A stretch of 64,000 bases of DNA, from contig OX419758.1 in assembly GCA_948567375.1 (NCBI GenBank), forward strand, positions 42,723,001-42,787,000. The letters run 5' to 3'. Source of the stretch: Lunularia cruciata. Its lineage: Eukaryota; Streptophyta; Marchantiopsida; Lunulariales; Lunulariaceae. The translations under genes and the position numbers were made by a program. The notes below the pieces were generated by a model. The model made no database searches, was not told where the DNA came from, and worked only from the letters and a program-made list of their open reading frames with translations. Shown piece by piece: positions 24,795 to 35,100 of this stretch (within the stretch, counting starts at the first letter, position 1; each line of letters opens with the position of its first letter).

Positions 24795-27530
24795 TCAGTT
24801 CATTTTTCCACTCGAATCACATACAAATCACATCTAGACTTGATCCTTCACTCAACAATCTACCAACCATTGTGCCCTGACTACAATCAAGTCACACCCA
24901 CTCTAGCTAAGAGACTCCGACCTATATCTACCATAGCCAAGAACTTGAAGGCTCAACATCAAAGAAGTAAGCTCTCTAGAGTTGCATCTCGCTTGACCTA
25001 GGTCTCCTACCCTAACGGTGCCATTGATTGCACATCCAACGGTGCAAGTGACGGTGAGTCTCACCAGGGATCAATAGCACTAACATGCAATTCAACCATC
25101 AACTAATAGTACATGAGGAACTACCAAAATAAATATGACTGCCAACACTACTACTCCAAGGAAACTAACTTCAATGCTACAAATACAGTGATAACAGCAT
25201 TTTGGTTTTTGAACTAAAGCTTTAGTGTAATGAAGAGACTAAGTCGGATGAACAATCTTTAAAAAATGAAGTATCATATAAAAAGGTATTTAAATATGAA
25301 AAAGGACCAAGCCCGCCTTTCAGACTTCTATTAGGCACTCTATTGACTTCTAATTGTATATATGATTTGGAGATAAGGGGTAGTCATTACCATTTGAGAT
25401 CTAACCTTTTTACCCTTAGATAGAAGAATTGTAAAATAAGTCCAAGGGTCTTTGGCTAGTCTTGTATTTGAATACTTGGAATGTTGCAGCTACTAGTTCA
25501 AGTTACTGCTACAAAGCCTTGATGTTTTTGAATCACATCACTAAATGATTTAGGTTGTCGGGGTGAACCACGTAAAAACACCAGTTCAAGAAACGTATCA
25601 GATTGGAGATGGAAAAGTTATCATAGTCAGGATCCGGAAAGCAAGCTGTGTGCATGCAGATACGGATAAGATAATTGAATCGGTAGTTCTCGTAGCCTTG
25701 CTATTTAGGTACTCATGTAGAACCCCATAAGCATGTGAGTGAAGGAGTGCAGCTTCAGAAAGTTGTCGTCAAGGCGCTTGAAACTGCTACGGTATAAAAG
25801 CGACGCAGTGATTTGATGAGAGTGAGATTTCATAAAATCAACCGTAAGTTATCGATGTCTCGAGTTGTCCTTTGAACGCTTAAACCGTTCACTGTGCCAG
25901 AGCTTTCTACCACCAATCACGAGTAGCGATTAAAGCACAGCGAAGACATAACCAGATAGAACGATCTTGCCCACACTCTGCACAGACAAGTGACAGAATA
26001 ACGAGGTTACTACGTACCTTTCCCGGCCTTCTCGTTAAGACCAAGTGTAGTTTCTGTTTCTATTGGCTTCATAGCTGATACGAGGGTAATCGGCCCTTAG
26101 TCTAGAAGTACTCAAAAGAAAATTAGAGAAAAACAGCTTGTTTATATATAGTTGTTAACGTTCTCAACTACATTTGCTGGACAGCATTGGTCCTGAAGAC
26201 ATTTTAGTAATATATTATCAGATCCCACGTCCTAGATCATGATGTCATTTATGTTCGAATCCATTTGCCTGGCTTTGCTTAAAAGTGGGATGACTTTGAA
26301 CTCTGATTAAGAAGTGGAAATGGTAACTCCGATCCATCTGATTTTCCTCGGTCGCCTTCTCAACGCATGAAATCTATTATCAAGAACCAATGCTCAAAAG
26401 GATTTCATCCATAGCCGAGAGTGCGCAAGATCACAAACACAGAAGAGGATGATGTAAAGATTATGGCATGTTTGCGAGCTAAAGGAACAGGTAATAACAG
26501 ACTGATCATTTTACCAAGAGAAGGTACAGAATTTTATCTCTATCTTCTCTTGCTTTAGTCATCGTTAGTGTTCCTATACTCCATACCAGGACTTCTACCT
26601 TGACAGTGATTCGAGGATAATCCACAAAATCATATCGAAACAGATAAGACTGCATCTTGCGGGAGAATTGGGACTTCAAACAAACTGATACTCTGGAGAT
26701 ATAGTGATATAGTTTCCAACGGTCTTTGTTGATTTTGTCGGTGTAGAATCTCGTGGTCCACTGGCTTTTTGCAAGAGAATTGGGACTTCTTAGACAAAAT
26801 GATACTCTTTGGAGACATAGTGATTCAGTCTCCCAAAGGTCTTTGTGGTTTTACATGACTAGAATCTCTTGGTCTACTGTTTTAGAATATCGGTAAGGCA
26901 GGGATGTGGATCTCCTGCGCTAGACGGATAGCGGACGTTCGTGTATCTTATAAAGAGATAAGAGACCTGCAACATGCATTCGTTACATACTGTGGTATGA
27001 ACATGATAAATACGGATATTGAGGCTTTCCTTCTAAAGGCTGGTGATCACGTTTAGATTAAGTCCAACCAACTATTCGTTTCTAGCACAGGTTTTGATCC
27101 TGACGGTTTGTTACTCAAGACTTAATTTAGGTCCGCCTTACTATTCAATCTTTGCTGATATGGTGCGGAAGCTAACAAAATCATCGGTCTACGACCTAAA
27201 CAAGGCACCACGCAGGTCGAAGTTGAGATATTTTAACATGATGCAACGCCATGATGATAGAGGAGAGAGTGAAAGAGGAAGGCTGAGAGAAACGTCACTA
27301 AAGAAACGCGAAGAAAGCAACCAATGACAGTGTCTGATTACCATTATGATACGACGCAAGGAACAAAATTAATAGCAGACACTTGAAGTTTTGGGAGAGA
27401 GAAACTTGAGTAACAATTATGTTGTTCGCATAGAACTGAGTAGGGGAGGATGGAAAGGCCAGAGAATGTCCACGATTTGCATGTAACGTCCAGATAGAGC
27501 ATCCTTGAATTGCTTCGATCGGTTTGGGAA
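24795..27530. other. Intergenic DNA, no gene recognised
   Basis: The truncated gypsy element ends abruptly at about 24794. The following 2.7 kb is non-coding to my eye. From about 25.6 kb the base composition returns to the more GC-balanced type seen around the two host genes. The only structure is the tandem duplication at 26657-26880. A plus-strand ORF at 27043-27327 shows no family resemblance that I trust. Confidence 0.4.
26657..26880. repeat. Tandem duplication, unit about 110 bp
   Basis: The unit beginning GAGAATTGGGACTTC and ending TAGAATCTC(G/T)TGGTC(C/T)ACTG occurs twice in direct order (about 26664-26762 and 26776-26880). The copies differ by substitutions and small indels. No coding potential is apparent. 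Confidence 0.8.
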
Positions 27531-29500
27531 AATATATATACCTATATAGGTATATATATAGGTATATGAGAACAGAGGGGACCGGGTTATCCAGAACTCA
27601 TGAAGTGCAAATGATCAGTGAGCAAGATGTACATGATTCACAATGCTAGAATAGTGAGAAATCCACAAGGTAGAATGCATCAAATGTAACTTAAAGCAAA
27701 GGCATAATTGAAACAAATTGAGAATAATATATGGCTAACAGACTATTAAACAAACGTGAAATTGAGAACTCTATGCAAAGTACTGCGAGAAATAGGACAC
27801 GCTATGTAAAAAACTGCCAGCAAGCAGTGCGTGAACGATAAAAGTTAAAACGTGGGCTGGAGTCGGGTAGGAACACTCTATACACGAGAGGTCAAACCCA
27901 AGAATCAGGCAAAGAGCGCAGGAAAAATAATAGGGAAGGAATTAGCTGGGGAATGGAGTGGAAAAATGCGAGAGCTATAGGATGGTGGGAGCTATAGGAT
28001 GGTGTGGCTGCAGAAACCTGTCGAAGTGTAACAGGGTAATAAGAGTGAAGCGAAATAGGACAGGATATAAAGTATATCACAACAAGCGCTATGGACACTA
28101 GAGTCCCGATATGCTAAACAGCAAAGGGAAGTAGAAGGTGGGCATAGTAAACCTTCGCGAAAACACTTGCAACTTCATCAGTGCCTCACACAGTGCCAAA
28201 GTAGCTGAGCAATTGTCCATACCCCTTGTAGCGAGTTTCTGCTCGCAAACTCATGAGCGCCAAGGCAAACTCGGTTGCTCCCCTAAAGTGCCGCTCATAA
28301 GTAGTGGGAAAAAACAGAAGAACAGAAATGGAAGTGTGGAAAGAAAGGGCAAGCAGAAGTGCAGGTAAGTAAATATGCGCAGGAGTCTCAGCCGCATAAT
28401 GAGGATCAGGCAAGAAAGAAAAGAATCCACATGAGTAAGGGGAGGGAAGACATCGAGACATACCTGATGGATCCCTGAAATCGCAAACATTCATTAGTAG
28501 AGAGAAAATCCAGGACACACCAATGAGAAATTGTCAAGCAAAATCGTTAGAAATACGAGTGGGGAGCAAGAAACATCAGCGCTGCCCCAAAGGGCCGAGT
28601 CTACTCAAACAGAAAAAGCAAATGCGAAGTGTAAGAAGGAAAGAACAGAGAAGCAAGGAAAAGCCTGAAAGGACCTAGAGCCCCACGGGAAAGGGCAAAG
28701 AAAGAGGCGAAATCTGCCTCGGATGAAGTGATGGACAAGGTGGGCCCACCTGTCCTTAAGCAAACCTTTGAAAACCACAAGGCAGAAAACCGTATGTGAA
28801 GGAAATAGTGGTAGACAGTATATATAGGTATATGAGAGCAGAAACCGTTCTGGGAATGGGTTATCCAGAACTCATGAAGTGCAAATGATCGGTAAGCAAG
28901 ATGTACATGATTCACAATGCTAGAATAGTGAGAAATCCAGAAGGTAGAATGCATCGATTGTAACCTGAAGCAAAGACATAATTGAAGCAAATTGAGAATA
29001 ACAGATACCTAACGGACAAGTAAACCAATGTGAAATCGAGAACATCTATGCAAGGCGACTGCGAGAAATAGGAAATGTTATGTAATAGACCGCCAGTAGC
29101 AGTGCATGAACTATAAAAATAAAAAACGTGCGCTGGAGTCCGATAGGAACACTGTAGATGCGAGAGGTTGAACCAGGAATCAGGCAAAGCACGAAGGAAA
29201 AATAATAGGGAGTGAATTAGCTGGGGAATGGAGGAGTGGAACAATGCAAGAGTTATTGGATGGTGTGGTGCAGAAACCTGTCGAAGTGTAACAGGGTAAT
29301 GAGAGCGAAGCGAAATACGATAGGATATAAAGTATATCACAACAAGCGCTATGGACGCTTGAGTAGACAGTATATATACAAGTTCAGAAGTCAAGTAGAA
29401 CTCCCATACAACTGTATGGTATGCAAGCCTATGCAAGCCTATGGTAAAACCTATACATACATTAGGTGTACGAGAGCAGAAGCCAAAAACCTATACATAT
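27531..29500. repeat. Direct-repeat array of the dispersed hairpin family
   Basis: Two copies of a block of about 540 bp (27561-28102 and 28827-29362) lie in direct order with a period of about 1260-1266 bp. Matching landmarks include ATCCAGAACTCATGAAGTGCA, TCGAAGTGTAACAGGGTAAT (28021 and 29281) and AAGTATATCACAACAAGCGC. The 0.7 kb between them has no coding domain; part of it (28140-28280) matches the M16 intron copy. Each block begins at an AT-rich inverted-repeat patch (TATATACCTATATAGGTATA around 27537). A third core starts at 29472. It could be a short non-autonomous LTR-type element (TRIM/LARD-like) or a recombination-amplified repeat; I found no primer site. Confidence 0.7.
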
Positions 29501-30282
29501 ATATATCATATGTAGGTTCCCAGATTAAGACACCTTCAAACTTTCTAGGAAGTTCAAAATGCTTCGAGTATAATCTATTATCCCCATTACAGTCCTGTAA
29601 CGACATCAACCTAAAAAGTGTCCTCTGCACTCGCACTTTTTACGAGTATGATCATTAAGTATTATCAATCAGCTTATCTCAGGAGTAATAATCATCAGTA
29701 AATGCACCTGAGTGTAATGCCTATAGCTAAAACAACTGAAATTCTGCAACACCAAGATCCTTCGTGCTAGGTCCTTACCGGAGATCATTTATCTACTTCC
29801 ATTGGTTTCCATATTGACTGAAGGTTATTTTAGTCGTTGGAGACTAAAGCTACACATGAAACTTCTCACACGCCTAGTAACGTTCACAAGATCACAACAT
29901 CAGGCTAGAAACAAATAACTGACTCAAACTGTTGGAAGAAAATGACAATGACTTAGAAGGTGTAAAGATAGCCGGTGCCTATACTCTTATACCTTTGAGT
30001 AGATAAAATATGTGGAGCGAGGGCAATCGAATGGCGAATACTTCTAATGGCTGTTAAAATTACAAACTCTCAGATGCACGATAGTATGCACTGATCTGAT
30101 GAATTTCCAGTAACCATTTGCGGAAGGGGCAGTACTTTTCACTGACCCGACTCTACTCAGTCAAAAAACCTGCACTTTGGCGTCTAAACTATCATACATT
30201 TCCACAAAGCCAAGCAACAAATTGCAGCAGGCCATGGAACTAACTCTATGCCGAAAGCTGATGGTGTCCATACTTCTACACT
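29501..30282. other. 3' flank of DXO1-like gene, no other gene
   Basis: No coding region, repeat or RNA gene is visible. The stretch should contain the 3' UTR of the minus-strand DXO1-like gene ending at 30283. Confidence 0.4.
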
Positions 30283-33200
30283 TTAGGTTTCTAAACCTAG
30301 TTCCTCCAAATGCTTGGTTATGATCTCAGGACAAGAATCTGCTCGCAGTAGCTCGAGTCTGTTTGCAGCTGGTATGAATCGTAACAAGTAATCTTCATCT
30401 GGACCATACGGGATAGGTGATGGATCAGTCAACAATTGAACATGCAGGTATATTCTGCAAAAGAATGCATGTTCTACATATAGACTATCTTCTCCATTTA
30501 GAAAGAACTTACTTTCCTTTACGCTGCCATACAGCCAGCAAAAGACCTGGTCAGCGAATGCCAGGCACACACCACCCTGTCATACGCCACCCGGATGTTA
30601 GGCACACAACGAGAGGAGTAATGAGTTCATAAAGGACAAAAAAGTTTAATCTCTGAAACATAGAACTGTAGTTCGAATGAGATAATTTCTTGGCTTCCTC
30701 TGACTCTCTTTCCCTTCCTGTTCTCGTGAAAATCCTCTCTAAAGTCGTAAGAAAAGGTGAAATAACAATACCTCCCAAAAGTGTTTGGCTTTGACTCTCT
30801 GTGTTATTTCCTTTGTGCTCATCATTTCCGTGCGCACAAGTCTCCCTTCGTCGTCCCTGCATACCAGCACAGAATCCCACATCAGAGTGAAGAACAATGA
30901 AATCAGCACGCGCATTAAAATTTGAACCAATTTGAACATAGACTAAAATCTCCAATGCGTACCTAAATCCACAAACGATTCGTGGCACTCCTGCCAAGAA
31001 TGACTGAATCTGCAGATGAAAACCACCGAATTGAAACAAGTAAAGATTAGTCTCTAGAAATCTCCAAATATAAAAAAATAAATGTCATCGTTCCACTGCC
31101 TGATAATATACAGGCGCTACGAGATTCTTAGCTTTTTGATATCTCTGCCGGCTCCAAGGTTTTCTTAGCCAAATTGCTGAGAAAGAAAGGTCTAGAGACA
31201 TCTTTGCTTTTACAAGACTTGGTATACCAAGAACGCTTCTTGCCACGAACTACGCGACCAAGCTCTGCCGCCTCCAGTCTATACCGTCAAAGTTCATAGA
31301 AGAATGTTGTTACTAACCCAAAATTTAAGTAGCTTATCCTTCTCAAACCTGTCCACCGTGCGGGCATCAAGCTGGACAGATAAACGATCAATCAGTAAAG
31401 ACAGCACCTACAAGGCACAAAGAACTCGAGAACGACAGCATGTGAGAAAGGAGATACAGGATACGAGACCAGATACAGATGGAACTCACTGAAGGTATGA
31501 GGAGATGCTATCGTTCTAACCTCACGACTGGTTTTCAGCTCGATGTAACTCTTTTTCCCATCTCGTGAATACTCATAGCAATCCATTTCCGCACCCATAA
31601 CAATCCGATGGGGGCCAAGCTTGGTGCGAAGAACTGCACAATACTCCACGTTGGCATCCACGACAGTCTCTTCATCACTACCTCCTCTCATCCCTACCCC
31701 ATTGGCAGATTTAGAGGAACTGCGCTGTTCAGTGGCCAACCGCTCAAAGGAATAGCCCCAATAGCACCTGTGCGAGCCGAAAAGAATATAACTTTAGTGA
31801 AATTACGTAGATAGCCTTCATAACATCGTCCGATATTTTCTACTCTTGATTTAGCAGGTAATAAGTGGGTCATTAGGATCCTGGAAGTAAGAGAAACTCC
31901 TATCTGGAGAACAGAACGCGTCAGAAATGGATCTTGAAGATTAAAAAGTTAGGAAGCTTCGGTCCAGACTTTACTCACCACTTTCGCTGTTGCTCAGATT
32001 GATTCATTTCCGGTATCTTGCGCACATACAGGTATACAGTGCCACGCCTTTTGTGCACGCCCATCTCCCATGGATCAACTCTATTATAAGCCGTTCCCAT
32101 AATCTGCGATGAAACAAACCTACCCTGAATTCTCTCTTCGTTTCCCAACAAGCAACTCATCGACACGAAAAAGACTTCAAATTTGCCGTGGACTATAGTG
32201 AAGCTTGACAGATTGTCGCCCTACACACGCGGTATATTCCAAACGTCTGGAACCCACGAAATGCAAGTTCACGATACACTTCACAAGAGCGATAATTCGA
32301 GATGCTGTATCAGTTCCATGATAAAGCTTTGCACATGCCAGGACAAATCCCCGGAGGATCTGCAGAACTGGCTCAGGTTGCCGCGCAGCTCCTCACCTTA
32401 TTCAAGTTGTTGCGAAACGTCTGCGACACCACGCGACCCGCCCAATCAATAACTATGATGTCAGGATCATGGTTGAGGGGCCTCACAAACACCGCAGGTA
32501 TTCTAAATGGCATCAGCCTGATGCTTCATGACAAAAAATCCATCCAAGGGCACAGCTACTTGCCACGAAGTGAATGTTGTCAAGAGGAGGTCCCTTCTTT
32601 CGCAGGCAAGCCAGCAAATCTCCGAATCCAGAGCCTTCAGTATCTGTAACAGTGCGAGCAACGGTTCTAATGAGAGAAATTATTATCGAGGTCACAAATT
32701 GCCCATGTAAAGGCATGGCATGTAAAAGCAGTCGAGTCTTTGACCAACGTTGACCTAATGTAAAGGCATTCGCCAGTACCTTCCTTCTTTTCGACGTATG
32801 ATTCAAAGCCTTCATTTAAATCAGCCCCATACTCTTTCAAGATTCCAGATCGGAAACGTCTCTGCGAGATCAAATTCAGGTTTTAATGCCAGCTCCACAA
32901 AACTTGTATGAGTAATAGGCTAAAGTAATCATACAAATCCTAGAAAATAAGAATGCTTTTACAAATGCAAACAACAAGGCCAGAAGCTAACGAATAGCAC
33001 AAATTCGACAAGAAGCACACAGTTAGGCGTGGACCTTTAAGTTACAAGTTGATAAACGGTTCTAGTGCATGCAGACTTGCTCTGTCTAGTTGAAGTTGGT
33101 TTCTATTGGCCAAAAGCCCTATATTTATGCATCGAATCTCCAAATACAAAACATGATCGTATTGTGAAAATTTGTTACCAGGCCCCGATCGTCCATATGC

Positions 33201-34374
33201 ACGCTGCCATCACGCATCCGGCTGTAACAAGCAAGCTGAGATGGCTGATCCCCGCACCATGAATAAAACCAATGTAACTGTTAGGATAAATTCATAATGG
33301 TTCGTTCCATGGATGTAAATATAGGTTTCTACGAGCATCTTCATTGACATCCTGCCTTCCTCAAACTTTCGCTGTTCCCATCATGCTGCTGCAGACTGAC
33401 CAGCTTCTGTATACCTCTTGAATAGAAGGGCACTTGTTGCGCAAACTTGCGTCATGGTGGCCTGTAGCACCGAGCTTCATTTCGGCAACAAGATTTTCGT
33501 TAACATACCGGCGCCCTCCTCCTCCTCCCCCATGTCCTCCTCCTCTTCCCCCACCATGCCTTATGTGAGGAGGCCCTCCCGTGCCTCCTCCCCCATACCG
33601 ATCTCGGTCTTGTCCTCTGCCACCATGTCTTCCACCTCTGCCCCCACCATGTCTGCCACCTCTCTCGCCACCAACACCTCCTCCAGAAGCGTCGTGATAA
33701 TCTTGTCTCTTGGGGAAGTTCATGGGTGGAGGTAGTCCTGGAGATGAAAAACATTCATCATGTCAGGAACGAGATTGTTGAGAGCGGACTTTAATGCAGC
33801 ATGAATGGCTGCTCCATGCTCCGAGACACTACTGCTCTCCGTACAATATTTCACTCAGTACTTGCCACTCGTGACCCAACGAGTCCAGATGTACTCACGT
33901 TTCCATAATTCTCCTCAGCATGGTCTGCTAACGACAACGATCGTCAAGAAGGAAATACAGCTTATCACAATTGCTGGCTCTCTAATGTACCAATTGCACC
34001 CATAAATATCAAGCTCGGCAGTCAATCGGAAGATCATAGTATATGTTTCCAAGGATCCTCGGAGTCAATAATGCCATCAACACAGCTCATGCTTCTCAAA
34101 ATTCCAGCAAAGCACAGCAGATGAGGATGGTCCAGAGCTTACGAGGAGGCTTCAAAGCACTGACAGCTTTAGTCTTCGCATAATCTTCATCATCCGAATC
34201 AAAGATATCTTTTTCATCTTCTTCCTCCTCAGGCTGATTGTAATCTTCTTCCACTTCTATGATCTCTTCATCAATATCTACATCTTCCTCCACCTCTTCT
34301 TCCTCTACCTCTTCCTCCTCTTCATCTTCTTCCTCAACGTCAACGTCCTCCTCGTCCTCATTGGTGGCCCTCAT
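30283..34374 (-). CDS. DXO1: DXO1/Rai1-family decapping and deNADding exoribonuclease (13 exons, 514 aa)
   Basis: Exons in transcript order: 34374-34143, 33737-33415, 33244-33179, 32861-32780, 32643-32564, 32420-32397, 32103-31979, 31767-31521, 31371-31318, 31009-30963, 30856-30772, 30576-30513, 30398-30283. Phases all join and the sum is 1545 nt. Introns are GT-AG except the one after 32564, which starts GC (GTG|GCAAGT). The exon at 32420-32397 is only 24 nt (TFRNNLNK). Residues 1-70 are strongly acidic (Glu/Asp runs) and about 88-150 are Gly/Arg-rich with RGG-like repeats. The catalytic fold then starts at [17 protein letters not shown] (about 190-207). Active-site motifs are GAEMDC (E371, D373) and IELKT (E387, K389), preceded by DLNEGFE and [10 protein letters not shown] and followed by [19 protein letters not shown]/Rai1 enzymes hydrolyse incompletely capped or NAD-capped RNA 5' ends; the plant form is a nuclear enzyme with strong deNADding activity (family knowledge). 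The ATG at 34374 is the first in frame after a stop at 34450-34452. Confidence 0.93.
32397..32420 (-). other. 24-nt microexon of the DXO1-like gene
   Basis: It encodes exactly eight residues, TFRNNLNK, which belong between HFV and [15 protein letters not shown] in the family. It is flanked by TCGCAG upstream and GTGAGG downstream. The upstream intron begins with the minor GC donor (GTG|GCAAGT at 32563). Without this exon the reading frame would stay open, but the conserved NNLNK segment would be lost. Confidence 0.85.
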
Positions 34375-35100
34375 CGCTTCGTTGGAGCGTCCACCTTTTC
34401 CCGAATCCAAGAAGGAAGTCCCTTCTCGGCCAACCTCCACAAACCTCCCTCAGGGCTTCTGCCTCATGACCGCAACTTCTGTCGAATCACACCCTAACTT
34501 CCAGACAATTCCTTCACACCCCTAATCCAATTCCACCATCCTTCTAAGGGATCGTCCTTTCCTCCCCAAAACATACGATGGTTTCAGTACCTCTACCCTA
34601 CTCAAACCTCGTCTACACTGCCGTCGGTCAGTCCACGCGTTTCAGTATTTCCTGCGCTTTAATCCACTGCATCAACCCCTCAAACGTCCTGTCACCACAG
34701 CCCTAAATTTCTCTGTTCGAGCATTTCCTGCCAAAAAAATAATATACGTCCCAGCATAATTCAAGTAAAGTTCCGCACCTCGTCGATCCCTTGATTAGCA
34801 CAATCTTATCCTCGTCCTAACTGACTTTTCTGGTTTCACATGATTGAAACTGTTCCACTAATCGCCTCCTCTTCTCGAAACAAGAGCTGTCTCTTTTCAA
34901 TTCTGTCGTCTGTATACGGAGCAGTCAAACCTTCTCCTCACCAATTGCAGCCTACTTTACCGACCAGAATGTTGGATCATGAAGCCCCGCATTCCGGCAC
35001 CAAACAGTACCGCAATCCACCGTGGCGCTGCCTTGGTACTTCAAATGCATGATATGTGCTTTAAATTTGCGGGATTCTGATGGAGCCTCGTTAAAAGACA
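34375..35100 (-). promoter_or_regulatory. Presumed 5' UTR and promoter of the DXO1-like gene, with short uORFs
   Basis: The stretch is GC-balanced and purine-rich on the sense strand, in contrast with the AT-rich DNA that begins at about 35.1 kb. It holds no exon I can recognise. If transcribed as leader it would contain short upstream ORFs, for example M-R-Q-K-P-stop at 34467-34450, in frame with the main start. No clear TATA box was found. The start of transcription cannot be placed from sequence alone. Confidence 0.4.

Noticed and set aside
27043-27327. Plus-strand ORF with a faint copia-RT-like phrase (VYDLNKAPRRSKL)
   Set aside because: The resemblance is limited to a few residues, with no flanking RT motifs.
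33418-33735. Plus-strand ORF rich in Ser, Pro and Thr
   Set aside because: It is the complement of the Gly/Arg-coding exon of the DXO1-like gene.
34375-34440. Earlier start for the DXO1-like protein at 34440
   Set aside because: The codon at 34440-34438 is GTG; the first ATG in that frame is at 34374.
34259-34525. Ser-rich plus-strand ORF
   Set aside because: It is the complement of the Glu/Asp-coding first exon of the DXO1-like gene.
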